In this document: positions 17,746 to 26,387 of the stretch, piece by piece | Position numbering within the stretch: the stretch's first letter is position 1 | Layout: every line of letters begins with the position of its first letter | Assembly (NCBI GenBank): GCA_005880795.1 | Contig: VBGP01000007.1 | Span: 1-64,000 of the forward strand | Source: Chloroflexota bacterium | Lineage (GTDB): Bacteria > Chloroflexota > Dormibacteria > Dormibacterales > Dormibacteraceae | Length of the DNA stretch: 64,000 nucleotides | Reading direction: 5' to 3' | Made by a program: the position numbers and the translations under genes | The notes under the pieces: generated by a model | The model's database searches: none | Told to the model about the DNA's origin: nothing | The model's input: the letters and a program-made list of their open reading frames with translations, nothing else

Positions 17746-18681
17746 GTGCACACGGCATCGCGCATCCTCGTCGCCGCAGGAGTGGTCTTTATCGCTCTCG
17801 CACCACCCGGCACTGACGTGCTGGCGTCGACACCGGTCATGACCCTGAGCAATCCACCTGCAGTCACTCTTGCGGTCGTGGGCACCCGACAGTTGGTCCT
17901 GGCGGTCGACAACCTGGTGACGCGTAGCCCGATGACACTCACCGCCGCCGTGGAGCCGCTCGTCCAGGAAGCCGGCGGCGCGGTAGGGATCGCGTTGATC
18001 GAGCTGGGCGGGGCGACGCCGCTCGTCTGGTCTTACAACGGCAGCGAGGTGTTCACAGCCGCGAGCACATACAAGCTGGCGGCGCTGATGATGGAAGCCC
18101 AGAACATTGCGGCCGGGCAGACGAACCCGGACGGTCTTGTCTGCTACGAGGCCGACGACTACGAGGCAGGTTGGTTCGACGACTATGCCGACGGCATGTG
18201 CTTCACTCGCAGCGAGCTGGCGCAACGAGCGGGTCACTACTCCGACAACACCGCCGGCCACATGCTGGTGCGCGATCTCGGCGGCGCCGACGCGCTCAAC
18301 GCGTGGGCCGCGTCCGCGGGCGCCACGGAGTCGGTGTTCTTCACCTCCAACACAACCTCGGCAGCCGACCTCGCATTGCTGTGGGCCGCGGAGGCGAAGG
18401 GCTCCTTGGGCGGCGCGGCCGCCCAGGCGTGGCTTTACCCGATGCTCACCGGTACCTCGACGGAGGCCGGGATCCCCTCCGGAGTGAGCGCTCGGAGCGT
18501 GGTCGTCCACAAGACGGGGACGATCGACCAGGTCGAGAACGACGCGGCGCTGGTGATCTCCGGACCGAACGGCGCTTACGTGCTGACGGTCATGACGGAC
18601 GGCGTCGGAGGCGCCGCGGGCTGGCAGCTGATCGCGGAACTCTCGTCACAGGTATGGAACTTCGAGACCGCGCGTGCCTGA
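17746..18681 (+). CDS. Exported class A beta-lactamase-like serine hydrolase
   Basis: The 311-residue protein has a signal peptide (about 1-28) and a low-similarity linker up to residue 70. It then shows all three penicillin-recognising motifs: STYK (Ser107, Lys110), SDN (166-168) and KTG (256-258). The order and spacing fit class A beta-lactamases and related exported hydrolases. A glutamate equivalent to Glu166 is not obvious to me, so it might be a DD-peptidase-like or esterase relative rather than an antibiotic-degrading enzyme. It sits alone after the SRPBCC remnant; the GTG start lacks a clear ribosome site. Confidence 0.8.
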   Translation: MHTASRILVAAGVVFIALAPPGTDVLASTPVMTLSNPPAVTLAVVGTRQLVLAVDNLVTRSPMTLTAAVEPLVQEAGGAVGIALIELGGATPLVWSYNGSEVFTAASTYKLAALMMEAQNIAAGQTNPDGLVCYEADDYEAGWFDDYADGMCFTRSELAQRAGHYSDNTAGHMLVRDLGGADALNAWAASAGATESVFFTSNTTSAADLALLWAAEAKGSLGGAAAQAWLYPMLTGTSTEAGIPSGVSARSVVVHKTGTIDQVENDAALVISGPNGAYVLTVMTDGVGGAAGWQLIAELSSQVWNFETARA

Positions 18682-18688
18682 AGCCAGA

Positions 18689-19453
18689 CTATTTGCGGGC
18701 CAGGACCTCGAGATACGACGCACTGAGGTCGAGCGTTCCGTTGCTTGACTGGTTCATACGAGCCATGAGCTGCATCCCCTCTTGGCGGCACTCCGCGTAG
18801 CGCTCGGGCGGCAGCATGGCTTTGAGGGCCGCCATCGGGCCGTTCGTACGCTCCCAGTAATCAATTCCTGCCTCGACCGAGGCGAAATGCATGGTCAGGA
18901 CTTGGGGGCGGATTCCGATGTCCGAGGCAAGCCGGTCGAAACGGGCGCGCACGACAGTCGCGTCCCCCCACTCGAAGGGCGAAGGCAGCTCGAAGGGAAG
19001 CGGATTTGAGTAGCGAGCGAAGAGCTTGAAGATGGCACCGAGGAATCCCTCCCAGCCATAGTTCGCCATCGCGACCAGTCCACCCCGACGGCAAACGCGA
19101 AACAGCTCGGTGGCCACGCGCTCCGGCCGCGGAGCGAACATCGCGCCGAAGACCGAGGCGACGACCTCGAAGCCCTGATCTGGAAAGGGGAGCGCCTCGG
19201 CGTCACCCTCCGTCCATTCGATCTCAGATCCCGCCGCCTCCGTTCGGGCGCGACCAAGCTCGAGCATGCGCGGCGTCAGATCGGATGCCGTGACCTTCGC
19301 ACCGACCGCGGATGCGGCGAGGGCAAAGTTGCCATTGCCGGCGGCGACGTCCAGCACAGTCGTGCCGGGCCGGATGGCGCACGCCTCCGCAAGCTTGATC
19401 GCGTACGGCTCGAGACGTGGGGCGACCAGCGAGTAGTCGCCCAAGGACCACAT
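18689..19453 (-). CDS. Class I SAM-dependent methyltransferase
   Basis: The 254-residue protein has motif I VLDVAAGNGNFALAA (about 33-47), motif II acidic SDLTPRML and the post-motif ALPFPDQGFEVVASVFG typical of UbiE/COQ5-like methyltransferases. A substrate-binding cap follows. The acceptor cannot be told. No start exists upstream of the ATG at 19453 in this frame, since a stop lies close above. It begins 37 bases after the stop of the rubrerythrin-VIT1 gene and may belong to that transcript. Confidence 0.88.
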   Translation of the reverse strand: MWSLGDYSLVAPRLEPYAIKLAEACAIRPGTTVLDVAAGNGNFALAASAVGAKVTASDLTPRMLELGRARTEAAGSEIEWTEGDAEALPFPDQGFEVVASVFGAMFAPRPERVATELFRVCRRGGLVAMANYGWEGFLGAIFKLFARYSNPLPFELPSPFEWGDATVVRARFDRLASDIGIRPQVLTMHFASVEAGIDYWERTNGPMAALKAMLPPERYAECRQEGMQLMARMNQSSNGTLDLSASYLEVLARK

Positions 19454-19490
19454 CCACGTCGTCGCGGCCTTGAGGCGTTCGAGCGGAAGG

Positions 19491-20660
19491 TCAGCCGCCG
19501 ACTCTCAACACCAGTCCAAGCCCGTACGTGATTCCCCCGACGATCACTCCTGCCAGCGTCATCTCGAGTCCGGCCGACCACCAGGTCCGCAACGTGAAAA
19601 GCGCCTTTGATGCACCGACAAGGAAGTGCGCGATGAGGGAAACCACCGCGGCCGTGATGACGCCAGTCCCGCCGCGCAGCCAGAAGAACGGCATCACCGG
19701 CACCATCGCACCGACGAAGGTGCTGATTCCGGCCGCAATCGCTGCCTGGACCGGACGGCCGGTCGTTTCCGCGCCGCCCAGCTCCTCGGGCGCGTGCAAC
19801 TTGAGCAGCGCGTCCGGGTTGTGGGCCATCTCCTCCGCCAGCCGATCCGCTGTCTCCTTGTCGATCCCTTTGAGCTGGTAGAAGAGCGAGACCTCCTCCC
19901 TCTCCTCATCTGGGTGTTCGACAATCTCCTGCCGCTCGCGCTCCACGTTCGCGGCGGCGACCTCACCCTCCGAGCGTTCGGCCAGATACGCACCCGTGGC
20001 CATCGAGAGTCCTGAGGCGATGGCACCGAAGAGACCCGCCGTAAGCACGAAGCTGGATCCTCCGGTCGCGCCCGAAACGCCCGCGACGATGCCGAACACG
20101 GCCGCTAGGCCGTCGTTGGCTCCATAGATCGCGCCAGAGATCCAGCCCGCGCCTGTGCGGTGCCACGATTCCCGGCCGAGGATCCGGTTGAGCCGGCTCT
20201 GCACGCTCGACGGCGCCGGATCGGTGGCGCGGTGCGCGACCTCCATCGACTCGAGGGAACGCGAGTGTCCCTGCTCCTCAACACGGATCTGCTCGAGCAC
20301 CGCGTCGGTGTCGGGATCTCCCGTCGTGCGCTTGTAGCGGTCGGTGATCTCGACCTCCTCGGCCGCCTCCATCCTTTGAATCACCATCTCCACCGGAGCC
20401 AGCCGCGCCTGCAACCGCTGCAGTGGCGACAGCTTGACGGATGATGGGTCGGGCACGTGCTGGCCAAGATCGCGCAGCCGCTTTTCGATGCGCTCGCGAT
20501 GCGAGGCTTCGGCGTCGGCGATGGCGCGAATGATCTCGGCCCGTCGCGAGTCACCCATCCGGTTGGCGAGGATGGTGTACATCGCCCGCGCCTCCACCTC
20601 GCCATGCCATGCCTGCAGGAGGCGTGCGACAGCTTCGGTGGATGCTGTGTGTGGGGCCAC
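19491..20660 (-). CDS. Rubrerythrin-VIT1/CCC1 fusion, probable metal transporter
   Basis: From the GTG at 20660 the protein has 389 residues. An N-terminal ferritin-like four-helix domain (about 5-150) shows carboxylate-His motifs EVEARAMY, EASHRER and EEQGHSRS. A VIT1/CCC1 membrane domain follows with SGAIYGANDGLAAVFGIVAG (about 175-195) and GAYLAERSE, and four or five membrane helices. Such fusions move iron or manganese across the membrane, with the ferritin domain oxidising or sensing the metal. A TAGCCT box seven bases before the GTG suggests a leaderless start. It lies 31 bases downstream of the molybdoenzyme gene. Confidence 0.88.
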   Translation of the reverse strand: MAPHTASTEAVARLLQAWHGEVEARAMYTILANRMGDSRRAEIIRAIADAEASHRERIEKRLRDLGQHVPDPSSVKLSPLQRLQARLAPVEMVIQRMEAAEEVEITDRYKRTTGDPDTDAVLEQIRVEEQGHSRSLESMEVAHRATDPAPSSVQSRLNRILGRESWHRTGAGWISGAIYGANDGLAAVFGIVAGVSGATGGSSFVLTAGLFGAIASGLSMATGAYLAERSEGEVAAANVERERQEIVEHPDEEREEVSLFYQLKGIDKETADRLAEEMAHNPDALLKLHAPEELGGAETTGRPVQAAIAAGISTFVGAMVPVMPFFWLRGGTGVITAAVVSLIAHFLVGASKALFTLRTWWSAGLEMTLAGVIVGGITYGLGLVLRVGG

Positions 20661-20691
20661 TGAGATCAGGCTAAGGCAACGAGGATCGGAG

Positions 20692-21825
20692 CTAGCGCAG
20701 GTCGGCCGCGATCTGCCGTCCATCGGGGGCGCCGACGACGACGCGTACTCGTTGCACGGCGTTGTTCTGGACCCCCTCGAGGTTCCAGCTCTGCTCGAGA
20801 GGCTGGACATTGCCAGAGGCGTCGGTGGCGCGGACGCACAGCTCGTATTCACCGGGCCGGGTGGCGTCCCATCGCGCGCTCCAGCGCCGCCACGACTGTG
20901 GCGACAACGCCTCTTCCAGGCCCGCCGCGGACCATGACCGGCCGCCGTCCGAGCTGAAATCGACTCTCTCGATCGGCGCGAGGCCAGACCATGCGCGTCC
21001 CTCAACGATCTGCGTCGACGGTTCGACAAAACGCGTGCGCGACATGAAGTCCGGCTCGCCGGGCGGAACCATCAACGCGCGCGGAAGCATGCGGGTCACC
21101 GGCACGCCCCGATCTCCCTCGACCGTGCGGTAGTGATAGGCGGCGGCCTGCTGGTATCCATCGAATGGACGGTCGGTCACCGTGATCGACCTCAGCCACT
21201 TCACGTGCGTCATCCCGTACCAGCCGGGCACGATGAGGCGGACCGGAAAACCGTGCTGCGGCGGCAGCGCCTGCCCGTTGATGGCATAGACCAGCAGCAC
21301 GTCATCATGCGTCGCATCGGCGACCGAAAGGCTCCGCTCGTAAAACTGCTCGATCCCACCTTGCACGCCGCGGTCCAGCCCGGTGAACACGACTTCGAGA
21401 GCGCCCTTTTTCAATCCGGCTTCCTGGAGCACGGGCGCAAGCCTGGTTCCGGTCCACTCCGCCGTGCCCACCGCTTCTCCCAGCCAGGGCTGGCTGAGTG
21501 GTCGTGGTGAAAGCCTGGCGCGACCATTGCCCGCGCATTCGAGGGTGACCGCCAGCGTGGTGGCGGGCCTCGACTTGAGATCCTCGAGCGTCAGGCGAAG
21601 AGGCTTGTCCACGTGCCCCGCCACGGCAAGCCAGTACGTGGCTGCATCGACGAGTGGGATATCGAAATGGATCAAGAGGTAGTGCAGTCCAAGGGGCGTG
21701 ATCGGGTACCGCAGCGCTTCGAGCGGCATCGAGTGATTGCGCACCGCGAGCTGCAATTCATCGGGCGTGATCTCGGGCGCGTGGATCAGGGTGCCTGCCG
21801 GCTTCGACTGCGAGACTCGCTCCAC
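20692..21825 (-). CDS. Sulfite-oxidase-like molybdopterin-dependent oxidoreductase
   Basis: The 377-residue protein has the oxidoreductase molybdopterin-binding domain (about 35-225) with the molybdenum-ligating cysteine in TLECAGNGR (Cys97) and VRLIVPGWYGMTHVKWL, followed by the Mo-co dimerisation domain (about 240-360) of sulfite oxidases. No signal peptide or Tat motif is present, so it is probably cytoplasmic. The likely role is oxidation of sulfite or a related oxyanion or sulfoxide. The GTG start has TAGACT twelve bases upstream. The gene heads a probable operon with the VIT1 fusion and the methyltransferase. Confidence 0.88.
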   Translation of the reverse strand: MERVSQSKPAGTLIHAPEITPDELQLAVRNHSMPLEALRYPITPLGLHYLLIHFDIPLVDAATYWLAVAGHVDKPLRLTLEDLKSRPATTLAVTLECAGNGRARLSPRPLSQPWLGEAVGTAEWTGTRLAPVLQEAGLKKGALEVVFTGLDRGVQGGIEQFYERSLSVADATHDDVLLVYAINGQALPPQHGFPVRLIVPGWYGMTHVKWLRSITVTDRPFDGYQQAAAYHYRTVEGDRGVPVTRMLPRALMVPPGEPDFMSRTRFVEPSTQIVEGRAWSGLAPIERVDFSSDGGRSWSAAGLEEALSPQSWRRWSARWDATRPGEYELCVRATDASGNVQPLEQSWNLEGVQNNAVQRVRVVVGAPDGRQIAADLR

Positions 21826-21835
21826 CTCGATCGGG

Positions 21836-21879
21836 CTAGTCTAGAGTCGATCGCGGTATTCCAGCGTTCTAGTCTGGAG
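21836..21879. repeat. Direct repeat CTAGTCTRGAG in a divergent promoter
   Basis: CTAGTCTAGAG (21836-21846) and CTAGTCTGGAG (21869-21879) match at ten of eleven positions and lie 33 bp apart, about three helical turns. The left copy contains the probable -10 TAGACT (read on the minus strand) of the molybdoenzyme gene and the right copy the TAGTCT before the + strand gene at 21882, so much of the similarity may simply reflect two -10 boxes. Confidence 0.4.
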
Positions 21880-21881
21880 AC

Positions 21882-22289
21882 ATGCAGGAAAGAAGCGAAG
21901 AGCAGGTCATCAGCCGGCTTCTCGAGCTCGAGAACGACGGCCAGGCGGAGCGCCGGGCGCAGCTGAGCGGCGAGCGTTTTCTTTCGCTGCTGAACGATCC
22001 TGACACCGGCCGCAGCTACATCCTTCGCCACGGCACCGACGAAACGGAGGGTGCGGAGATTCCCGCGGGCACCGAGTTCTACGAGTACCCATCGGCCGAC
22101 CTCGCGCAGCGCGCGTACGAGCAGCTGCTCGAGGAGTCGCGGGGCGCAGGAGAGCTGGTCGAGGAGGACTCCACCGAAGATATCGGCGACTTCGAGTCGA
22201 GCGGCGCCGAGGTCCGCGACCTGTTCGCGGACAGCGACGAGGATGAGCTCTCGCGGGATCCTGTGATCAGCGAGGAGGAACAGCCCTAA
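21882..22289 (+). CDS. Acidic hypothetical protein
   Basis: The 135-residue protein is strongly acidic, particularly its last 40 residues (EEDSTEDIGDFESSG then DSDEDELSRD), and predicted mostly helical with one beta hairpin around GRSYILRHGTDETEG. I recognise no family. TAGTCT ends six bases before the ATG, consistent with a leaderless mRNA. It is divergent from the molybdoenzyme gene across a 56-bp promoter region. Confidence 0.6.
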   Translation: MQERSEEQVISRLLELENDGQAERRAQLSGERFLSLLNDPDTGRSYILRHGTDETEGAEIPAGTEFYEYPSADLAQRAYEQLLEESRGAGELVEEDSTEDIGDFESSGAEVRDLFADSDEDELSRDPVISEEEQP

Positions 22290-22358
22290 GCTCGGTTCTC
22301 AGCTTCTTCCCAGCTTTCTCACAGGGGCAAAGAAGGCGGCTGACAGACGATTCGGTGC

Positions 22359-23069
22359 ATGCCACGAAAATTCTGGATCCCGATCGTCGCCATCGCGGCG
22401 CTGGCCGTGCTCGGCGGCGGCGGCGCCTACGTCTATTACTTCTCCGGTCTGCGGACCGCCCCACCGACCCTCGCGCTGGCGTCGCCAAGCGCCTCGGCCG
22501 GTGCGGCCACCACTACGGGCGGCACCTGGGCGATCACGACCGGGTCGCTCGCCGGTTACCGCGTCAAGGAGCAGTTCGTCGGCCAGAGCTCGACCCACGA
22601 GGCGGTCGCGCGAACAAGCGATGTGACGGGCCAGGCTTCGATCACGAAGTCGGGCACGACCTACGAGCTGGCCTCAGCGACCGTGACGGTGCAGCTCGGC
22701 AACCTCGCCAGCGTGGACCAGGTCGCTGGTTACAACGTCACGAATCGCGACCGCATCGTGCAGGGATCGCTCCGTGTGAGCTCATTTCCGACTGCGGTGT
22801 TCGTTGCACAGCCGGTGGCCCTTCCCGCAGGCGTCGAGAGCGGTCAGGCCGTTAACGTGACAGTGCCGGGGCAGCTCACCATCCATGGTGTGACCAAGGA
22901 CGTCACGGCGAGCTTGCAGCTGCGCGTGAGCGGCACGACGGCGCAGATCGCAGGCACGATCGCGACCAACATGACCGACTTCGGGATCTCGCCGCCGAAC
23001 ATCGGATTCACGACCGTGCAGCCCGCGGTGACGATCGAGGTCTCGCTGAACCTGGCGCAGGGAGCCTAA
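22359..23069 (+). CDS. Membrane-anchored YceI-domain protein
   Basis: The 236-residue protein has an N-terminal membrane anchor (about 5-27), a short Ser/Ala/Thr linker and a YceI domain (about 50-235) with SLAGYRVKEQFVG at the start and YNVTNRDRIVQGSL in the middle. YceI folds are extended lipocalin-like beta barrels that bind polyisoprenoids or other long hydrophobic ligands outside the cytoplasm. Function in this organism is unknown. Its stop overlaps the stop of the convergent NIPSNAP gene by 4 bp. Confidence 0.88.
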   Translation: MPRKFWIPIVAIAALAVLGGGGAYVYYFSGLRTAPPTLALASPSASAGAATTTGGTWAITTGSLAGYRVKEQFVGQSSTHEAVARTSDVTGQASITKSGTTYELASATVTVQLGNLASVDQVAGYNVTNRDRIVQGSLRVSSFPTAVFVAQPVALPAGVESGQAVNVTVPGQLTIHGVTKDVTASLQLRVSGTTAQIAGTIATNMTDFGISPPNIGFTTVQPAVTIEVSLNLAQGA

Positions 23070-23356
23070 ACGCCGGACATCAACCGCGCACTGACGTGCG
23101 CGAGATGGCGCGCCGGGTCAGGGTCGAGCGCTTTCCGCTCCGGCGACCGGTAGTAGTCCGCGTCGGCCTGCTGCCATGACTTCGGTCCGTCGTAGCCGAC
23201 GATCCATACGAACTGGTCGGTCCCGTCGACGGTCCAGCTGCCCAGGACCTGGAAGCCGTGGTTGCGCCGCAGCGGAACGATGCGGGATCGCCACTCCTCG
23301 ATCCACTCCTTCATCTCGCCAGGCTTGACCGTGTACTCGCGAATCTGCCAGGTCAT
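23066..23356 (-). CDS. NIPSNAP-family protein
   Basis: The 96-residue protein begins MTWQIREYTVKPGEMKEWI and contains the ferredoxin-like dimeric alpha/beta barrel pattern of the NIPSNAP family (REYTV start, FVWIVGYDG strand, YYRSPERKAL helix). Small bacterial members have no firmly assigned reaction. It lies downstream of a strong hairpin that follows the exported BNR-type gene, so it needs its own promoter in the short gap. Confidence 0.82.
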   Translation of the reverse strand: MTWQIREYTVKPGEMKEWIEEWRSRIVPLRRNHGFQVLGSWTVDGTDQFVWIVGYDGPKSWQQADADYYRSPERKALDPDPARHLAHVSARLMSGV

Positions 23357-23366
23357 GTGGTGCGTT

Positions 23367-23390
23367 GGGGAGCCGGCACGCCGGCTCCCC
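23367..23390 (-). terminator. Strong hairpin after the exported BNR-type gene
   Basis: Perfect 10-bp arms GGGGAGCCGG and CCGGCTCCCC enclose a CACG loop. It lies 12 bases downstream of the minus-strand stop at 23402 and is followed by no U-run in that direction, so it may work as a Rho-independent-like pause, an mRNA 3' stabiliser, or part of a factor-assisted terminator. Confidence 0.6.
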
Positions 23391-23401
23391 GAACTGGAGG
23401 C

Positions 23402-25003
23402 CTACTTCTTCTTGGTCAGGATGCAGACGCCGGACGTCTGGTTGGCCGCCCGCAGCTTGTTCACCGTGTTGTCGTCCGCGTATGCGATGTGGGCGCACCC
23501 GTTCGGATCGAGGTCTTCGGTGATGAAGTCGAGCAGGTTGCGGTTCGAGCTCGTGCCGGGGATGCAGAAGATCCCCAGGTTGCAGATGTCTCCCACGTGC
23601 ATCGGCGTGGTGGTGATCTGCGAGACCGTCCAGGTCGCTCTGGATGTGCCCATGCCCAGGTTCACCGACTGCGCGGCGTAGAGGTTCCAGCTGCAGGTCG
23701 GCGGGTACGTGGTCGGGTTTCCATTCCCGGGGCCCGCGCAGCCGCCAGGGTCAGCCTTGCCAAGCGGATCGGTGGGAACGATCTCGTTCGTGCGCAGGTA
23801 CGCGACGTCCACCTTGCCTGGATCGCCCGCCGCGATCGCGGGGAAGAAGTGCGTGCCCGTCTCGGCCGGCGAGTTGACGCGGTACGCCGTAGCCGCGCTG
23901 CCCGGGACCAGGCCCCCACCGCCGTCCCAGGTCAGACCGCCGTTGCTCGACCAGATCACGTACATGTCGTACTCGCAAGAGGGGTCCGATTGAACTGTGC
24001 CCGCTGTCGACTCGGCGGAGCACGTGGCCGGATTCGACCTCAGGTTGACCGTGAACCCGAAGTATGGGTTGCCGACCTTGTCCAGCGTGAAGCCGACGAA
24101 GGGGGTCGATGAGTCGTGACCGAAGCCCGCGTCAAAGGCCTGCTGTGGTGTCCAGGTATTCCCGCCGTCATCGGAGTAGGAGATCCACAACGTGTGGAAT
24201 GACTGCAGCATCGTGACGTTGCACCCGGTCGCGTTCTGGGCAAGGTCGGCGGCGATCCAGGCGACGAATATCCGCCCGGCGTGCGGCACGCCTGGAGGCA
24301 CGATCCCGACGCCGGCCGGGACCGTGTTGCAGAACGTGTAGCCCTGCGCCACGAGCGTGCCCGTCACAGCGCCACGAGTCACGGCAGGGCTGGCAAGCAC
24401 CTCTCGCGGCGCACCGAAGGTCGCCCCTCCGTCGTGCGAGATGTTGACCCAGATCTGGCTTGGCCCGTAGAAGTCGTGGTACATGAGCACGACCTCCGCC
24501 TGCGACGTCGATGTCGCGGGCGGCAGGATAGAAGCGGCGACCCAGTCGCGGTCCACTCCGAATGGGCTGCAGCTGGTCGCGCACTGCGGGATTGCGCCCG
24601 CACCGTGGGTCCAGCTGTCGCCTTGGGTGACCGATTTCCAGACGTCGGCCTGCAGCGGGGCGGCTCCCTGGCTGCCGGCCAGGTTGCAAAGGTAGACGGC
24701 ATTCGCCTGGTCGGTCGCCAGGCAGTCATCGCCGCTGTTTGGATCGGCGGTAGCGACCTGGCTCCATGTCGCGCCTTGATTGATCGATCTGTACGTGATG
24801 GTGCCGCCGCTCGGCGTCGTGTCGTAAAGCCGGCCGGCGTTGTCGGACACGATGGACGGCTCGCCGCCATATGCGCCGACGTCGGAAACGGTGTAGCCGG
24901 GCGGGTTGGCCGCCAGGACCCCAGGCGAGAGACCCACCGCCGCGGCCATCACGGCCGCAAGACCAGGCGCAGCGACGAACCGGATTATTCGCATTTTCCG
25001 CAC
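23402..25003 (-). CDS. Exported sialidase-fold (BNR-like) protein
   Basis: The protein (533 residues from GTG 25003, or 530 from ATG 24994, MRIIRFVAAPGLAAV) has a signal peptide of about 32 residues. It then shows repeated Asp-box-like turns of sialidase/BNR beta propellers: SINQGATWSQV, TQGDSWTHG, SHDGGATFG, SDDGGNTWTP and SSNGGLTWDGG. Many cysteines are paired in loops, as expected for a secreted protein. No sialidase active-site arginine set is evident, so it may bind rather than cleave a ligand. It is not linked to an obvious operon. Confidence 0.8.
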   Translation of the reverse strand: MRKMRIIRFVAAPGLAAVMAAAVGLSPGVLAANPPGYTVSDVGAYGGEPSIVSDNAGRLYDTTPSGGTITYRSINQGATWSQVATADPNSGDDCLATDQANAVYLCNLAGSQGAAPLQADVWKSVTQGDSWTHGAGAIPQCATSCSPFGVDRDWVAASILPPATSTSQAEVVLMYHDFYGPSQIWVNISHDGGATFGAPREVLASPAVTRGAVTGTLVAQGYTFCNTVPAGVGIVPPGVPHAGRIFVAWIAADLAQNATGCNVTMLQSFHTLWISYSDDGGNTWTPQQAFDAGFGHDSSTPFVGFTLDKVGNPYFGFTVNLRSNPATCSAESTAGTVQSDPSCEYDMYVIWSSNGGLTWDGGGGLVPGSAATAYRVNSPAETGTHFFPAIAAGDPGKVDVAYLRTNEIVPTDPLGKADPGGCAGPGNGNPTTYPPTCSWNLYAAQSVNLGMGTSRATWTVSQITTTPMHVGDICNLGIFCIPGTSSNRNLLDFITEDLDPNGCAHIAYADDNTVNKLRAANQTSGVCILTKKK

Positions 25004-25005
25004 CC

Positions 25006-25034
25006 CCCGAAAATTCGGGTCCTGCGGCGGACCC
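25006..25034. promoter_or_regulatory. Two adjoining inverted repeats before the exported BNR-type gene
   Basis: CCCGAA-AA-TTCGGG (25006-25019) is directly followed by CGGGTCC-TGCGGC-GGACCCG (25016-25035, sharing the GGG). They lie just upstream of the minus-strand start and could be an operator or a 5' leader hairpin. No -10/-35 pair was recognised. Confidence 0.35.
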
Positions 25035-25072
25035 GCACAGCCAGCATCAACGTATCACGAGGCGAGCCTCGT

Positions 25073-25723
25073 TCAGGGTTTGCGCCAGAGCAGCGTGTAT
25101 CGAAAGTAAAGGCGGCGTCGCACCTCGACCCCCGGGAGCAGGCCCGACGCCGTCATCTTGATTTCGGCGTAGTTCATGACCGGATCGATTCGCGGCGCCG
25201 GCGATTGCCACCAGCCTCGACGCAGGCGGGCGATTCTGGCCACCGGTACCGACAGCACGCTCACCGCGTAGTCGGCCGGCGATTGGTCTCGAGCCAGGCC
25301 GATCACGGCGAGTACGCCGCCGCCAGTGAGTAGATCGGCCATGCGGGTCAGAGCGGCCGCTAATGGCATGTGATGAATCACGGCGACGGCGACGATGAAA
25401 TCAAAGGACTGCGCATGCAGCGGAGCGTTCAGGAAGTCGCCCTCGATGAAATCCACGTTCTCGACGAGCACGGCCTTCCGTGCGAGCGCGATCATGTCCA
25501 GCGACGAATCGATTCCTATCACGTGATGCGCACGCGACGCGAGCTTTTGCGTCAGCACTCCGTCTCCGCATCCGACGTCGAGCGCGCGATCGCACGACGA
25601 GGGCATGCGAGCGAGGATCCAGGGATGGAATTGGAGGTTGTGGTTCCAGGCCGTCGGGTGGCTAGACGTGCGTCCTGATGCCCAGCTCGTCGATGTGCTC
25701 GAGAAGGTCCTGCGGATCGTCAT
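25073..25723 (-). CDS. Class I SAM-dependent methyltransferase
   Basis: Similarity to small methyltransferases starts at HPTAWNHNLQFHPWIL (about 25660) and includes motif I ALDVGCGDGVLTQKLA, acidic GIDSSLDMI and the FDFIVAVAVIHHM segment. No ATG, GTG or TTG lies near 25660; the nearest is the ATG at 25723, which would overlap the HAD gene by 62 bp and give 216 residues with an unrelated-looking N-terminus. An unusual start coupled to the HAD stop (25664-25662) is the alternative. The substrate is unknown. Confidence 0.75.
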   Translation of the reverse strand: MTIRRTFSSTSTSWASGRTSSHPTAWNHNLQFHPWILARMPSSCDRALDVGCGDGVLTQKLASRAHHVIGIDSSLDMIALARKAVLVENVDFIEGDFLNAPLHAQSFDFIVAVAVIHHMPLAAALTRMADLLTGGGVLAVIGLARDQSPADYAVSVLSVPVARIARLRRGWWQSPAPRIDPVMNYAEIKMTASGLLPGVEVRRRLYFRYTLLWRKP

Positions 25724-26381
25724 ACACGCGATAGGCGCCCGCGGTCTCGAGCTCCTCCCGTCCGTAACCTCCTGAAAGGACGCCGATCCCGAGCGCGTTG
25801 GCTCGCTGGGCGGCCAGGAGGTCCCAGACGCTGTCACCGACCACAAAGCTCTCGCTGATCGGCCTGCCCAGCGCCTCAGCCGCGGCGAGAAACAGGTCGG
25901 GGTTTGGTTTCGCGTACTGCACGTGGTCGCGGGTGACGATAGGGACACCGGCAGGAATCTCGAGCAAGCTCAGCGACGTCTTGGCCGTCGCATCACTGCT
26001 GCTGGTCGCGATCGCCCACGGCACGCCGGCACGGGTGAGGAGCTCGAGCAGCGCCTGGGCGCCGGGAAGGGGTCTCACCTCCGCGATGCGGCGACGGTAC
26101 CCCTGTTCGTGAAGTTCTCGTAGATGGTCGGCTTCGGCCGCGCCGAGCTCGCGACCTGTCTCGCGCACGAGCGCGCGCAGGAACAAGCCGCCGCTCATTC
26201 CGATGCGGCGGTGGATGCGCCAGATGGAGAGCGGAATGCCCGCCGACTCGAGCGCTTCCTTCCACGCGATGACGTGCTGGTAGACGCTGTCGAGCAGCGT
26301 CCCGTCCAGGTCGAAAAGCACCGCAGGGCGGTCCGTGTGGACGTCTGCCGAGGACTCGCGGGGCCGGGTCGCGGGCCGCAT
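25662..26381 (-). CDS. HAD-superfamily phosphatase
   Basis: The 239-residue protein shows HAD motif I DLDGTLLDS (nucleophile Asp24), motif II serine in AIATSSS, motif III lysine in AKPNPDLF and motif IV VVGDSVWDLLAA. A helical C1 cap lies between motifs I and II, as in phosphoglycolate phosphatase and beta-phosphoglucomutase. It is probably a small-sugar-phosphate phosphatase. TACAGT lies six bases before the ATG and overlaps the -10 of the divergent protease gene, indicating two leaderless promoters back to back. Confidence 0.88.
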   Translation of the reverse strand: MRPATRPRESSADVHTDRPAVLFDLDGTLLDSVYQHVIAWKEALESAGIPLSIWRIHRRIGMSGGLFLRALVRETGRELGAAEADHLRELHEQGYRRRIAEVRPLPGAQALLELLTRAGVPWAIATSSSDATAKTSLSLLEIPAGVPIVTRDHVQYAKPNPDLFLAAAEALGRPISESFVVGDSVWDLLAAQRANALGIGVLSGGYGREELETAGAYRVYDDPQDLLEHIDELGIRTHV

Positions 26382-26387
26382 TCGCTA

